In this document: positions 1-12,069 of the stretch, in pieces
How the letters are laid out: every line of letters begins with the position of its first letter
Numbering within the stretch: position 1 is the stretch's first letter
NCBI GenBank assembly: GCA_037074705.1
Contig: CM073593.1
Location: 103,563,738-103,627,737, forward strand
DNA length: 64,000 nt
Direction: 5' to 3'
Source: Zhengitettix transpicula
Taxonomy: Eukaryota > Arthropoda > Insecta > Orthoptera > Tetrigidae
Notes under the pieces: generated by a model
Seen by the model: only the letters and a program-made list of their open reading frames with translations
The model's database searches: none
Told to the model about the DNA's origin: nothing
Position numbers and translations under genes: made by a program

Positions 1-91
1 GGATACAGGACACGACAGGGAAGGCAATTAAAAACAGGTCACGCAACGCCTCACGTGGCGGCGACTGGTACGACAAGAAGACAGGACACAC

Positions 92-122
92 GGAGAGAGA
101 GAAAGAGAGAGAGAGAGAGAGA
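92..122. repeat. (GA)n microsatellite
   Basis: An almost pure GA run of about 30 bases. The rest of the first 514 bases holds no element or gene that I recognise. Confidence 0.9.
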
Positions 123-514
123 CAGGACACCACACAGAGAGATAGGGCGGAGAAGAAAGAAAAAGTTGCAAAGAGGAAGCGTGAACGTTGTAATAAAAGG
201 GCAACCGAACTAAAAGAAAATCGTCATGAAAAGACTCTCGGAGAAAGAATAAACGCTTCCGCCCTGAAAATGGCTTCATAAGAATATATGAGGGTCCCAG
301 AAAAAAAAATAACCCCCTAACAAAAAATAAAATGGAGTGATCAATATCAAAATGTCCCAAATTAGGACGACTCTGGGCGGAGAACTTAGGGTGGGAAGAA
401 AAAAAAATCATTCCAATTAAAAGTTGACAACATTGCATCATAAATCAAGTTAGGATAATCAAAGGTAATTTAAGAAAAACAGTACTGAACGTGCATTGAC
501 TCGAGAGATAATAA

Positions 515-1292
515 TCTATATATATAAAAATGAATTGCTGTTCGTTAGTCTCACTAAAACTCGAGAACGGCTGAACGGATTTATCTTATCTTAGTCTTGA
601 AATGTTCGTGGAGGTCTAGGGAAGGTTTAAAAGGAGAGAAAAAATCGAATAATTTCCGGGAAAACCCTAAAAACAGCTCTTTTCTATTTCCCATACAAAC
701 GTTTTCTAAATAAAATAAAAATCTACACCAGTCGAGCAATTTTCACCAAATTTCGTACACGTGTTCTTTGCGACCAGGAAACAAACACTGTCGGGGTGAG
801 ACGCGTCTTCCACCCCCAGAAGCGGGGGTGGAAATATTTAAACATACTAAAACAGCCGATATTTGAGTCGGATAAATATTTTTAGGGGTCAAAGATATTG
901 ATAGTGTTTCTACCAATGTTATCTGAATACAATTTTCATCCCCTACGCCCTGTGAAAAGGACACCCTTCGGGTTTGGGGTGGAGATGCTTTACAGTAAAA
1001 TAACGCGAATACAACCGAGATTGGAGTCAAATCAAAGGTTATGGAAGTCACTGCGTTTAGTTACGACATTCAAATTGGCATTTACCCCTCAGATGCAGGG
1101 ATAGCGGGGTGCAAATTTTGGAACATGTAAACACGGCAGATATTTGCGTTGAAGAAATATTTTTCAGAGTTAATTATAATGATTAGGGTTCGAGTAGCGT
1201 TACATAAAAATTGCGCAAAAGCAGCCGAAATTGGAGTCATATCGGGGGTTATAGATAAATGACATCTCGGGCAACGCCGGGCACCCAGCTGG
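515..1292 (+). mobile_element. Non-autonomous Helitron, family H2
   Basis: The element begins A|TCTATATATATAAAAATG, the TC start and AT-rich head typical of insect Helitrons. It ends with a short GC-rich hairpin (GGGCAACGCCGGGCACC) followed by CAGCTGG|T, which fits the Helitron 3' rule of a hairpin followed by CTRR before a host T. There are no terminal inverted repeats and no target duplication, as expected. The interior of about 780 bp has no Rep or helicase reading frame, so it is a non-autonomous copy. Short frames inside it are chance. Both ends are seen directly; the mechanism is known for the family. Confidence 0.8.
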
Positions 1293-1596
1293 TATGAAAT
1301 AAAGCAATGAAATATGACGTTTCGTAATACTGTCATTCAAAGTATTCAAAAAAAAACTCAGTTATGGAAAGAGCAGAAAAAATAATTAAAGGATATGAAT
1401 TAAGTATACGACCATTTATTTACGAAAAATATAAGTATTAATTCCGTAGTTTTTTTTCGGCGAGGGGGTATGGGTTGCTTATTACTGTATCAAACCATTA
1501 TTGCTATATAATAATACCAATATAACAACTGGAAATATTTGGAAAACAATTTAAAAAACTCACGAGAAACAGTACCATAATATTAAATGGTCGGGA

Positions 1597-1718
1597 TGGA
1601 AAAAAAAAAATCTTGACCAGACCGGGAATCGAACCCGGGAACTCCACTCCGGTTGAATTTCCAGTCAGGTGGAGGTCCTAGGTTCGATTCCCGGTCCGGT
1701 CGAGTTTTTTTTTCCTCA
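1597..1718. repeat. Inverted repeat with tRNA-like B boxes
   Basis: Two arms of about 50 bp (1,597-1,648 and 1,668-1,718) face each other. Each carries a T-arm-like sequence (GGTTCGATTCCCGG) and an A- or T-run at its outer end. The right arm reads as the 3' half of a tRNA, but neither arm has an A box or a full cloverleaf. This is probably a pair of tRNA-derived SINE ends in opposite orientation, not a working tRNA gene. Confidence 0.6.
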
Positions 1719-3177
1719 TCCTGATCCTTTATTCTATGTATCGCAGACTCTGTGTGCTTCAACTGGAAAATATATTTTGTGTGTTCTTGGGAAAATAATT
1801 GTTTGTTCATTTGTAAATAAAAGGATTAATATCCTTAAATTGTATAATCGAAAAATAAAAGGAAATCGATTTAATCGATTATTAATAAATACCATTATTT
1901 CATAATATAAGATATAAACCTAAAATTGCATTGCTCGATAAGATTATAAAGGAAAAGAAACACGTTGAATAGACTGTAACAATAATAATAATAATTTTTG
2001 TGTAGAAACGAAAAATATTTTCCTGTACTCTGACAAATATCCAGATATAAAATATTAATTATTTTGTGAAAAAGTCAGGAAGCAACTCAACAAGTATAAG
2101 TTTTGATTCGGTCGGACGAGCACAAAGATTAAGTAAGACTCTCTGTTCACAAGTTTGTTATTTTACATCCGTTACTACGCAACGCTGTGATGACGTCATC
2201 TGCGATGTAATCTCTCTCCATGAATCAGTTTGGTTTTCTCTGTGACTGACTGACTGACAGTAGCCACATATATACAAGCTTTAATTTCAAATAAAAATAT
2301 ATATTTGAAATAATTTAATTATTATCCTTACAACATTTAACTCACAAAGAATAATTAATATATTTTTTTAAAAAATAACATTTTAATATGTATACTTAAT
2401 TATATATATCTATATCAATTAACATTAAATTATAAATGAAATCAGAAACCATCAGCCTATTAAGTAAGAAATTTAATATTAATAACAATTTTTAAAAGTA
2501 ATCTTCTATTAATTTTTTTATAGCTATATTTATAAATATAATGTTTGTAAAATATTTGGTTTTTATTCTTGTAATTTTTATAATATGAATTTGAAATTAT
2601 TTAATTTAATTGGGATTGTACAACACCTGAAAAAGGTCCCAAAAATTAAGGATCTTTTTTCCTGTTTTTTTCCCCCGTCTTTTTTAATGATTTAAAATGT
2701 TATTCATAATAATTTTCTGGAAGTTACTTCATTTATTTAAAGAAGTCAGATAAAAAAATTAAAGTCATGTAATCATTTACACAACAAAGTACGTAAGAAG
2801 CAATATTTATTTTCCTTTTTTTTTCAACAAATAAAATATTTTGTTTACTCGTTGTGCTTCCGATGACCTCAGGAGTCAACAGAATGTGAAGAAAAATAGA
2901 ACGATGCGTCTTGTAAAGTACTGAGGGACAGAGAGAGAGAGGGAGAGGGGGGGGGGGAGAGGGAATTCGTTGCTTGATAATCCTTATCGAGTGTCGAGAA
3001 GTTCGACGAGGTCCACTTGTCCCATCACATCTATAATTTACTGTCTCAATTCAAGTCGGAGGTTAAGTTTTTATTTTTCTCTCCAAGTGTTATTTTTAAT
3101 TGCCACGAATTGCTCGCTGACCCCCGCGGTCCAATTTGAGAATCGCGGTATCAGTTTTGTCATTTTTTTGTTGTAAT
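1719..3177. other. AT-rich stretch without a gene
   Basis: No reading frame or element is recognised. The stretch holds a (CTGA)n run near 2,245, a GA/G-rich microsatellite at 2,931-2,964, and near 2,620 a very decayed CTGAAAAAGGTCCC-like sequence that recalls the hammerhead-like modules elsewhere but lacks the GAAAC half. Confidence 0.5.
2189..2200. promoter_or_regulatory. Perfect CRE-type palindrome
   Basis: GATGACGTCATC is a 12-bp perfect palindrome containing TGACGTCA, the classic CREB/ATF site. Similar TGACGTCA sites occur near 6,889 and 14,224-14,233. No transcript is seen beside it, so regulatory use is only possible. Confidence 0.25.
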
Positions 3178-3189
3178 TTAACCTTTCCT

Positions 3190-4177
3190 TTTTTTTAGGG
3201 CAACAGGCTACATGAGGGTAATCCACGTTGGGCAACTCCCCTTTAATAGCATAGGAAGGGATTTGAAAGGGGGGATGCGGAAGGGTGGAGGAAGGTAGCC
3301 AAGGGTTAACTAGGGCCCCCGCGCTATAGTTTAAGGATCCTACCCGGCATTCGCCTAAAAGTAATGCAGGGAAAACCCTAGAAAAACCTGCATCAGGTCG
3401 ATAGAGGTATTGGGTAGTTGTCCCACGCCCTTCCGATAGCGAGAGAGGAGTTGTTTGTGGGGCCGCAGCATTCCCTCGACCAGTTTAGGAAGCAGCTGGC
3501 CGACTATTCCAATGGGAAGAGCGGCCAACTCTTACCGTTTGCCAAAGGTCTGTGACCCCGGAACATACATACACCTCTCAGAACAGGCCGAGGTGCCTCG
3601 GCTTGTGGGAACCTTAGTTCAAAAACGGAGAGAGGAAAAGGCATCCCCAAAGGTAGCCCCTTCGTGTCTCTCCAACAAGGTGCTACCTGCGAGAGAATAT
3701 CCTTCGCAGGTACTGCCTGCGAGAGAATAGCCCTGGCAGACCTTTCTTATACCCAATGGTTTACCAGGGCTGTATTTTAAGGATCCTACCCGGCAATTCG
3801 CCTAAATGTGATGCAGGACAAACCCTAGAAATCGTGCATCTGGTAGGTCGGGCTTTTGGTACTTGTCCCACGCCCTTCCCTGAATGGGGGGAGACGGGGT
3901 ATTTGTTGTGGATAACGCGGAATTCCCTTCTCCGTGCCTCGACCAGTTTAGGAGGCAGCTGGCCGACTATTCCAATGGGAATAGCGGACAACTCTTACCG
4001 TTTGCCAAAGGTCGGTGACCCCGGAACATACACCTCTCAAAACAGGCCGAGGTGCCTCGGCTTGTGGGAACCTTAGTTTAATAACTTGAGAGAGGAGGAG
4101 GCATCCCCAAAGGCAGCCCCTTCGTATCTCTCCTTCAATGTTCTGCGTGTGAGAGAATAGCCCTCGCAGACCTCAGG
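3190..4177 (-). mobile_element. R1 retroposon, dimeric copy with 12-bp target duplication
   Basis: Two R1 units in tandem, read on the minus strand and ending in poly(A) (poly-T at 3,190-3,196 on the plus strand). The unit next to the tail is form A, with the R1 3' end GGATTACCCTCATGTAGCC. The upstream unit is form B, in which the sequence after GGTAGGATCCTTAAA is replaced by a block ending in GCGAGAGAAT hairpins. Perfect direct repeats TTAACCTTTCCT lie at 3,178-3,189 and 4,178-4,189. Poly(A) plus target duplication shows insertion by reverse transcription, so the dimer moved as one unit. No Pol III boxes or tRNA similarity are evident. Confidence 0.85.
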
Positions 4178-4225
4178 TTAACCTTTCCTCTTCCCCCCTC
4201 CTTTTTTTTCCACGCTGACCGAGTC

Positions 4226-4276
4226 AGACAGACAGACAGAGAGAGAGATTGAGAGAGTGAGAGAGTGAGAGAGAGA
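4226..4276. repeat. CAGA/GA microsatellite
   Basis: A (CAGA)n run passes into (GA)n. It lies just downstream of the R1 dimer. Confidence 0.85.
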
Positions 4277-4277
4277 T

Positions 4278-4864
4278 CTGGAAATAGCTTATCGCTTGAG
4301 AGAAAACCGCCTATCACATAAAACAGTAATTAATGGCTTGCAATGGGAGAATGTGTACACTGGCACTCGATAAGTTTAAAACATTTGGAGAAACAGCGCA
4401 GATAACACGGTTTATCGGGAATTTCTCAATAGAAGGTGACAGGGCACTTCACTCGAGATAAACACTTCACATTAAACAGCCTTTTAATTAAATGATTTGC
4501 GGCGCTGCGGAGGAGGAGGGGAAACCTTTGATATATTTCAATATTTGTGTGAGCGGCGATGTTCCGTACTACGGTGTTGAGAGACGCTACGAGGAAAGTC
4601 GAACAGTTTAAAATCAGTAATAAAGTCGGTTGTTAATTTGGAACAAACAGGGATTTAAATGTTGATCTACAGATTAAAGTGGTCCTCTACAGAGAAAATA
4701 GAACAATTTAAAATACTAATATAACCATTTGATTATTATAGAGAATAAACCACACACATAGTCTGATATAGTGTAGATAATTTTAATGTAATCAATGCGT
4801 TGGACCTAGTCGATCATTTTAAATCTCTGTACAATCGTCTACCATTAGGCCTAAAGATTATTCT
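4278..4864. other. Intergenic sequence, nothing recognised
   Basis: Mixed-composition sequence between two R1 copies, with no supported gene or repeat. Confidence 0.5.
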
Positions 4865-5290
4865 GGAGACACGGAAAGTCTACCTATGGGGATGCCTCCT
4901 CCTCTCTCCGTTTTTGAACTAAGGTTCCCACAAGTCGAGTTTTGAGAGGTGTATCCTCCGGGGTCACATACCTTGGGCATATGGCAAGAGTTGTCCTCTG
5001 GAACAGTCAGCCAGCTGCCTCCTAAACAAGTCGAGGCAAGCAGAAGGGGAATGCCGCGTTCTCCACAACAAATACCCCGTCTCCCGCCATTCAGTGACGG
5101 GCGTGGGTCAAGTACCAAAAGCCCGACCTACCATATGCACGATTTCTAGGGTTTGTCCTGCATCACTTTTAGGCGAATTGCCGGGTAGGATCCTTAAAAT
5201 ACAGCCCTGGTAAACCATTGGGTATAAGAAAGGCCTGCGAGGGCTATTCTCTCGCAGGCAGTACTTGCGAGGGATATTCTCTCGCAGGTA
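4865..5290 (+). mobile_element. R1 retroposon, form B monomer
   Basis: A single form B unit in the plus orientation. It shares the R1 body (CTTGGGCATATGGCAAGAG, GGTAGGATCCTTAAA) with the other copies. It then ends in the form B block: TACAGCCCTGG, GGCCTGCGAGGGC and two imperfect palindromes around ATTCTCTCGCAGG. The same block joins the two units of the dimer at 3,190-4,177, so it is a fixed subfamily end and not a random flank. Confidence 0.85.
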
Positions 5291-6039
5291 AAACCTTATT
5301 ATTTTTAGTAACACTGCTACACAAAACAGTATATATCATTTTTTAATTTTTTTAAAAAAAATAAATACTAAAGATTATTTGACCGAACCCTGGTAAATAG
5401 CTTCAACCGGGAATAATTAATCTTGGTTTGATAAAATTTCAGCTCACGATTAATGGAGATGCATTGCAGACACACTCCCACATACGTAAAAACAAAAATG
5501 AATGAATAAATAAACCGGACAACATGTCGGAAATAATTTAATAAATTCAAAAAAAGAATAACGTTTCGTTCAGTATAGAAAATTCAACCATTTTGGCTGG
5601 AAAGTTCGTGGAAAAAACCACCCACATTAAAAATTTCTCTCCAAATTATTATTTTTTGACTGCCTGGAAAACTAATTTCCAGTATATTTTTATAATTTAT
5701 TAGAAATGTTTTTCTATCATGCTTACAAAAATAATTTTTTTTCTTTTTATCCGTCCAAAAGAAATTATTTTATACTTGCGCACCTGAGGAGGTTCGAGGA
5801 AAAGACGAGAAGCGTTTTTATTTTCCCCTACAATTTTGACCGGTTTGTTTATGTATTGAAAAAAAATATTATGTGAGATAAATGTAATTATTAAAAATAA
5901 TTTTCTTAACGGTACGCTTCAGTGTTTTTTTTTACAATTTCTAAAATTTACCCCCTTAGTTACACATTATTTTATTTCAACCCTGGAGGGCGGGAGGGGG
6001 GTAGAAAGGTAAGTCGTCTAAAAATACATTAAAAATATG
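5291..6039. other. AT-rich stretch without a gene
   Basis: Homopolymer-rich AT sequence. No element or gene is recognised. Confidence 0.5.
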
Positions 6040-6560
6040 TCTAGTCAACAGATTTAATTTTTTCCGTAAAAATATATTTTAAAAAAAACTTATTTAAAGG
6101 AAAACAGGGATTTTTTTAAAAAAAATTGTTATAAGGAGACGGTGGGCGCTGAAACGTTGTATACATACATGAACAATGTGTCTAGTCTACAGATTTAATT
6201 TTTTACGTTAAAAATATATTTAAAGGAAAACAGTGAATTTTTTTTTTAGAAAAAATGTTATGAGGAGACGATGGACGCCGAAACGTTGTATACATACATG
6301 AACAATGTGTCTAGTCAACAGATTTAATTATTTACTTAAAAAATAAATATTAAATAATTTTATTTAAAGGAAAACAGTGAATTTTGTTTAAAAAAATGTT
6401 ATGAGGAGACGATGGGCGCCGAAACGTTGTATACATACATGAACAATGTGTCTAGTCAACAGATTTAATTATTTACGTAAAAAATATATTTAAAGGAAAA
6501 CAGTGAATTTTTGTTTAGAAAAAATGTTATGAGGAGACGGAGGGCGCCGAAAACGTTGAT
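6040..6560 (+). repeat. Tandem array, four units of about 128-141 bp
   Basis: Four copies of a unit holding GTCTAGTCAACAGATTTAAT, an AT-rich part, then GAGGAGACGATGGGCGCCG and AAACGTTGTATACATAC. The GAAAC landmark falls at 6,151, 6,280, 6,421 and about 6,549. The conserved GC-rich patch ending in GAAACGTTGT recalls the hammerhead-like modules elsewhere in the window, but the CTGANGA part is not clear here. Confidence 0.8.
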
Positions 6561-7700
6561 ACCCCTAACTGACGACTGTCCCGGAATAAAGATTTCGACG
6601 CGAAACGAAAATTTGATTGCAGTTGAAGCCGAGAAAACTTTCGTCACTTGTGTCAAAGATAGAGAGGAGGCAGGAAGATAAAGATGATAAATACAAGATC
6701 TCGTGTCCGATGTTGCAGAATGTCGAGAGCTTGAATCAGATAAGTAGAGAAAAAAAAATCAAGTAAAACAAGAAAAATAATAGCTTATTGTATCGCCTCT
6801 TACTTCACATGATCGCTTATCTCTTGTGGTTTTTGTGTTTCTCATCCTCGAGTTGCCACTTTAAGGGCTTCGAGATCGTTTAATTACGTGACGTCACACA
6901 CATCGTGAGATTCAAGAACATTGGGAGGTGGGGGGGGGGGGAAGGTTTACATGCAAAAAGCCGTCGTGTTGTGTCGGGGGAAAAAAATTGTATATTATTG
7001 GAACTACGAATTACGAGCATTCATCTTAGGAAGTTGCCTAAAATGTTTTTCTCATTAGGAAATAACTCGAACGGTTTCGAAATCTATGAAATAATCTTTG
7101 GAATTTTATTGTATATTTAACATATTAATATCTTTGAACTTGATTACAGACTAGAATTATGGAGATGGTTCTTGCCTGAGCCCTTCGGAAAATTCGAAAC
7201 ATAACTCTTTATTATTCAATATTATTTTTATTAAAAAAATACATTTCTAGTCTTTAACCAATGCCGCAGTTCTTAAAAATATGGAAAATTATTTTCTGAG
7301 AAACTTGAAATATTTATTTAGATTCATTTCGAAACCTATCGTCCAAATTCTCTATTTTATATATATTTTTATATAATATTTAAGTATTATATACTATTTT
7401 TTAAGTATTATCCTCATTTATCAATTAAGTTTTTTTTTCACTTACGAATTTCCCTTCTTCAATTTTCTTTATATTTATTAATTCGATCAATAACATCATT
7501 TGAGTATTTATTAATAGTTTATTGCTAAAAATAAAACCGATTGATGACCTTATAGAGCGACTTTGTTTTTAATTTTAATTATAACGACGTCGTGATACCT
7601 TCTTATTAATTCAAAACCATTCTGTTTAATACTAGTATTAATACTAATTAAAATCGGTTAAATTAAGTAATAAAATGGAGGGTGGTACAACTTGTTCTGT
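6561..7700. other. Intergenic sequence, mostly AT-rich
   Basis: No supported gene. A CRE-like palindrome (GTGACGTCAC) lies near 6,888 and a G-run near 6,931. Confidence 0.5.
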
Positions 7701-8234
7701 CAAGGAAGCCTGCGAGAAATTCTCTCGCAGGTGAAAATTCCCAGAGAGCTCTGGCGGAGGCTACCTTTGGGGATGCTCTCACATCTCTCTGGTTTTTTTG
7801 AACTAAGGTTGACCACAAGCCTAAGCCTGTTTTGAGAGGGGTATGTTCCGGGGTCGCAGACCTTGGGCATACGATAAGAGTTGTCTCCTATTCCTATTGG
7901 AATAGTCGGCCAGTTGCCTCCTAAACTGGTCGAGGTACGGCGAAGGGAATGCTGCGTTCCCACAGCAATCTCCTCTCCCGCTACCGGAAGGGCGTGGGGC
8001 AAGTACCAAATGCCCGACCTACCTGATGCAGGTTTTTCTAGGATTTTCCCTGCATTACTTTTAGGCGAATGCCGAGTAGGATCCTTAAACCAAAGCCCGG
8101 GGGGTCTAGTTAACCCTTGGCTACCTTCCTCTACCCTTCCGCATCCCCCCTTTCAAATCCCTTCCTATGTGCTATTAAAGGGGAGTTGCCACCATGTGTA
8201 TTACCCTCATGTAGCCTGTTACCCTAAAAAAAAA
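7701..8234 (+). mobile_element. R1 retroposon, near full-length form A copy
   Basis: It starts CAAGGAAGCCTGCGAG, where the GCCTGCGAG/CTCGCAGG head can fold into a hairpin. It runs through the whole R1 body and ends TGTAGCCTGTTACCC plus nine A residues. At about 530 bp this is a good reference copy for a full-length form A monomer. A clear target duplication is not visible. Confidence 0.85.
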
Positions 8235-8886
8235 CAATTCGAATCTTAGACGACTATACATTTTAGACCCTAAGGTTATTAGGAATTTTGAAGGGGGAAA
8301 AATATTTTAATTTGTTGTCAAAAATAAGAAAATGACTGATATTTATATATATTCAAAATATTTAATGAAATCCTCGATTAAATAAAGATGTTTTAAGGTT
8401 CGGAGAAAGGCTGGCATCGTCATGAACCAGATATAAACCTCTTAATACGAATTTGTGGATGTGAGGAATTAACTGAGGCTGAATTATATTTTCTCTTTAC
8501 CCTGAACCGGTTAAGAAGAACATAACCGACTGGTTTCCAGATCAGTTGCTTCTTAACAAGTGTCTAAATTAATCGAGTTGCGATTGCAATTTTCCTTGCC
8601 TTGTAGAATGTCGATCATATCGCGATAATGTAGCTAAAATAAAAGCAACGAGTGTTATTGATTTATTAAACTGATCATAGCGCGATAATATTTGCCAATA
8701 CAAGAACAGGGGGGGAAGGGATTAGGGGGGTGCGGAGAGGGGTGTATACTAACAAGGGACCTCGTCGATTTCTTAAATCGCCCAATTGAAAGGGCACTTC
8801 TATTTACGCAGTTAATCAACTTATCGCGATAACTGTTAAACCTGATTACCTTGTTATTTTCTATCTCTGTCTACCTCATTATCTCA

Positions 8887-8941
<55 letters not shown>

Positions 8942-9430
8942 CACACACACTCACACAGTCACAAACATAAAAGTCAAACTGTATCTAAACGATTCGACGA
9001 GTGTGAGGAAATTCAAGTGGCCTGAAAATAGAAAAAATGGAAAACACTCCAAGCTGAAGATGCAAGGCATTGCTCCGTCAAACCGTTTGTTGTCAACCGG
9101 TTGCTTAGCAACGTACTTAACAGCGGAATTTTATTTCCTGTGTTACAACAGTAGGATTGTGCGGAATCTGGGTTAAGCGGAAGTATTCGGTGTTCGTTGA
9201 GAATCATCAAAATAAATTACTGATAATTATTAGGGATACTTGTTGAAATTTTGCCAGTACATTATTTGGATTATTATCATCAAATGTTAATTATTTCATA
9301 TTTTTAGTTTTTTTTCTGATTTTTTAATAAGCATAAATAAAGGTTTAATAATTGGCAGTAAATATTAATACAGTAGTAACATGTAACACTACATTTAGTC
9401 TTCACCAGGTGAACATTAGTTGAATAAGAA
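8235..9430. other. Intergenic sequence with a long (CT)n tract
   Basis: No gene is recognised. A CT run of about 48 bases lies at 8,889-8,938 and is followed by short (AC)n. Confidence 0.5.
8889..8938. repeat. (CT)n microsatellite
   Basis: Pure CT repeat of about 24 units. Confidence 0.9.
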
Positions 9431-9714
9431 TAATGCTGCGTCCCCACAGCAAACTCTTCTCCCGCTATCGGAAGGGCGTGGGACAAGTACCCAATGCCCG
9501 ACCTACCTGATGCAGGTTTTTCTAAGGTTTTCCCTGCATTACTTTTAGGTGAATTGCCGGGTAGGATCCTTAAACCATAGCCCGGGGGCCCCTAGTTAAC
9601 CCTTGGCTACCTTCCTCTACCCTTCCGCATCCCCCTTTCAAATCCCTTCCTATGCTATTTAATGGGAGTTGCCACTATGTGGATTACCCTCATGTAGTCT
9701 GTTCCCCAAAAAAA
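9431..9714 (+). mobile_element. R1 retroposon, 5'-truncated form A
   Basis: Begins inside the R1 body (AATGCTGCGTCCCCACAGC) and runs to the normal 3' end with a short A tail. Truncation at the 5' end is usual for copies made by incomplete reverse transcription. Confidence 0.85.
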
Positions 9715-10693
9715 TATATATATAAAAAAAATTAATTTTTACATACCTTGAAATGAGTTTTGGAGCAAAATGAGGATAGAAAAATAAATATTTATTGGTC
9801 TATATAATATTTTGCTATTAGTTAACCCATTTAAAGTTAAAATAGATCACTGGAGTCTCCTTAACTAATCCGAGTTACAATCCATGAGATTTGTTTCACT
9901 ATCACGCTTAATTTTACATTAAAATTTTCCGCTTCCAATTAATATGACTTTATTTTTTTTCTTATACAGAGAAGAACAACGGTCGTGACTAAACTCACAA
10001 TTAATTCTACAGGTATAAAGATTGGTAAATTATATGCAATTGAAACACGTGTTTCTTGGCGGCTGCAAAAAGATTTTTGTCGAGGATTATCTCTGGTTTG
10101 ACGCCAATAAAACAAGATTATCGGCGTTATAAATTATTCAAAAGTTTCGACTTGTGCATTTGAAATTAATATGGACTGATGCCCGAAGGACGCGGAGAAC
10201 CGCGATTACTATCAATCTGTATTCCACTCAGGCTCCATGTTGAAGTTGTGTAACAGACCGTAGACAGTAGTAGAGTGGATGGGAAAGAATGAGACGGAGG
10301 AGGGAAAAAAAAGAAGGAGAAGGAGGAGGAGGAACGGACTGAAAGAACTTGCGGCTTACAGCAATCCGTAAATAAAACGCAATTATGTCAATTTGATCGA
10401 AAACTTTTCCCTTTCAAATTAATTATTAACAACGCGGCTGTGGGAAACAGGTAGTTGACGACGGGAGAAGGACAAAAAAATATATACTTCTTTTAATTTT
10501 TTTAAAAAAAAAAATATCGGAGGAAAACAAGAAGGTAGTAAGTTGGCAGCTTTCTCGTTTATAGATTCATTTCCCTCATTTAGAGCGCCGGTTACGGCAA
10601 GACCGGTTGTTTTATCGACTCGGAGACCTAGATTGTGAAATTACAGGTTTTACATCCATCTACTGTGCAGTAATTTTCGTTGGACTCTTTGTG

Positions 10694-10727
<34 letters not shown>

Positions 10728-12069
10728 TCTCCCTCAGTCTTTCTCCCTGACAGATCTTTTTTTTATTGTTATTTGCCGTTTCCAGCAAGCAGCTGTCTTT
10801 GTTCTCTTCTGCACAACGAGTAAGTAGTATGTCAGCGTGTAAAAGGGGGACGTTTGTCGGGAGAACGAGGTGGGGAGAAGTAGTAGTGACATGAAGCATT
10901 GTGATTCGGGGGAAATGAAGGGGGAAGGAAGACTGAAGAAGAGAAGAGGAATAGCAGAGAGAACCAGAGAGAGAGAGAGAGAGATGGATCGTTGCGAAAC
11001 TCTGTGGAAAATATATATAAGGCGGCGGTAATAATATCGACGATAATCGTTCTCCGAAACGTGTCAAATAAAAAATTAAGACGTAATGAGCCGAGATTTT
11101 TCCCCCTTTGAGATGCGGCGCTGTAATTTCAAGTTGTTGGCAAACACGATAACGAAGAAGTTGGATGGAGTCTTCCCGGTAATGACTTAAGTGGCACGCA
11201 CGCTATACACATGCACATTAAAAAAAAAGGGAGAAGAAGAAGGGGGGGAAAAAAACCTCGGTGAATGTACATATTTTGTCCGTCCTTTTTTTTTTCCTTT
11301 CGGCATAATCACGACGAGGCTTCTGACACACACACACAAGAAAAAAAATTAAGAAGAGAAAAATACGGGATTATGTATTTCCAAGAGTTTAGTCAGCATT
11401 TTCCACACACTGTAATAATCCTCAAATGATTAAAATTACTTTAATTAACGTGTGAGAATATTTAAAAATTCCGCCCATCACTTCATCAAGAATCCAAATT
11501 TGCTTTTTTTGTTGTTGTTGTTCCATCCATATAATTGGACCAATTCTGTGCGAAACTTTGATTTTCTTTAGCTGAAATACAAAAACGAGCAAAAATAATA
11601 TTTTTTTTCGTATTTTAGCATTTTCAAAATGAACGGAAAAATTAGAAACGAAGCACGTTGTAATTGAACTAAATAATTATTTATATAAAATGGTCGATCG
11701 ATATTTAATGAATTACGAGTTAAAAGATAACAAAAAAGGTCCCAACCCCTTTTAGAAAATTAAAATTTCTACGGTTGTGTGCCGAATATAATAAAGTAAA
11801 GGATAATTGAGTAGCAAGTGTCATAACGTTTGCTTCATGTCACTAACCAAATTCTGATAATTATTTTTCTTTTTTTTTGAAAGAGTCAATGAAGCGTCGT
11901 ATAATTTAATTTTTAATTTTTCAAAAAGAATCTTCTTTACCATTTTAATTTTATTTTTCCGAAGCCCATTTAATTTAAAAGGTGTTTACACACCAGTTTA
12001 TTTCCTCTTTAAATTTTCTTTGAAATATTGTTCTTTCCGATTGACCGGTGTGAAACCTCATTTCGAGAA
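9715..12069. other. Intergenic sequence with microsatellites
   Basis: About 2.3 kb without a supported gene. It holds a CT tract at 10,693-10,732, short GA tracts near 10,310 and 10,967-10,984, and purine-rich sequence. Moderate-GC blocks near 10,150-10,300 could be host regulatory or untranslated sequence but show nothing definite. Confidence 0.5.
10693..10732. repeat. (CT)n microsatellite
   Basis: CT repeat interrupted by GT and CC. Confidence 0.85.

Noticed and set aside
2613..2660. ACCTGAAAAAGGTCCC sequence resembling half a module
   Set aside because: Lacks the GAAAC half and a closing stem arm.
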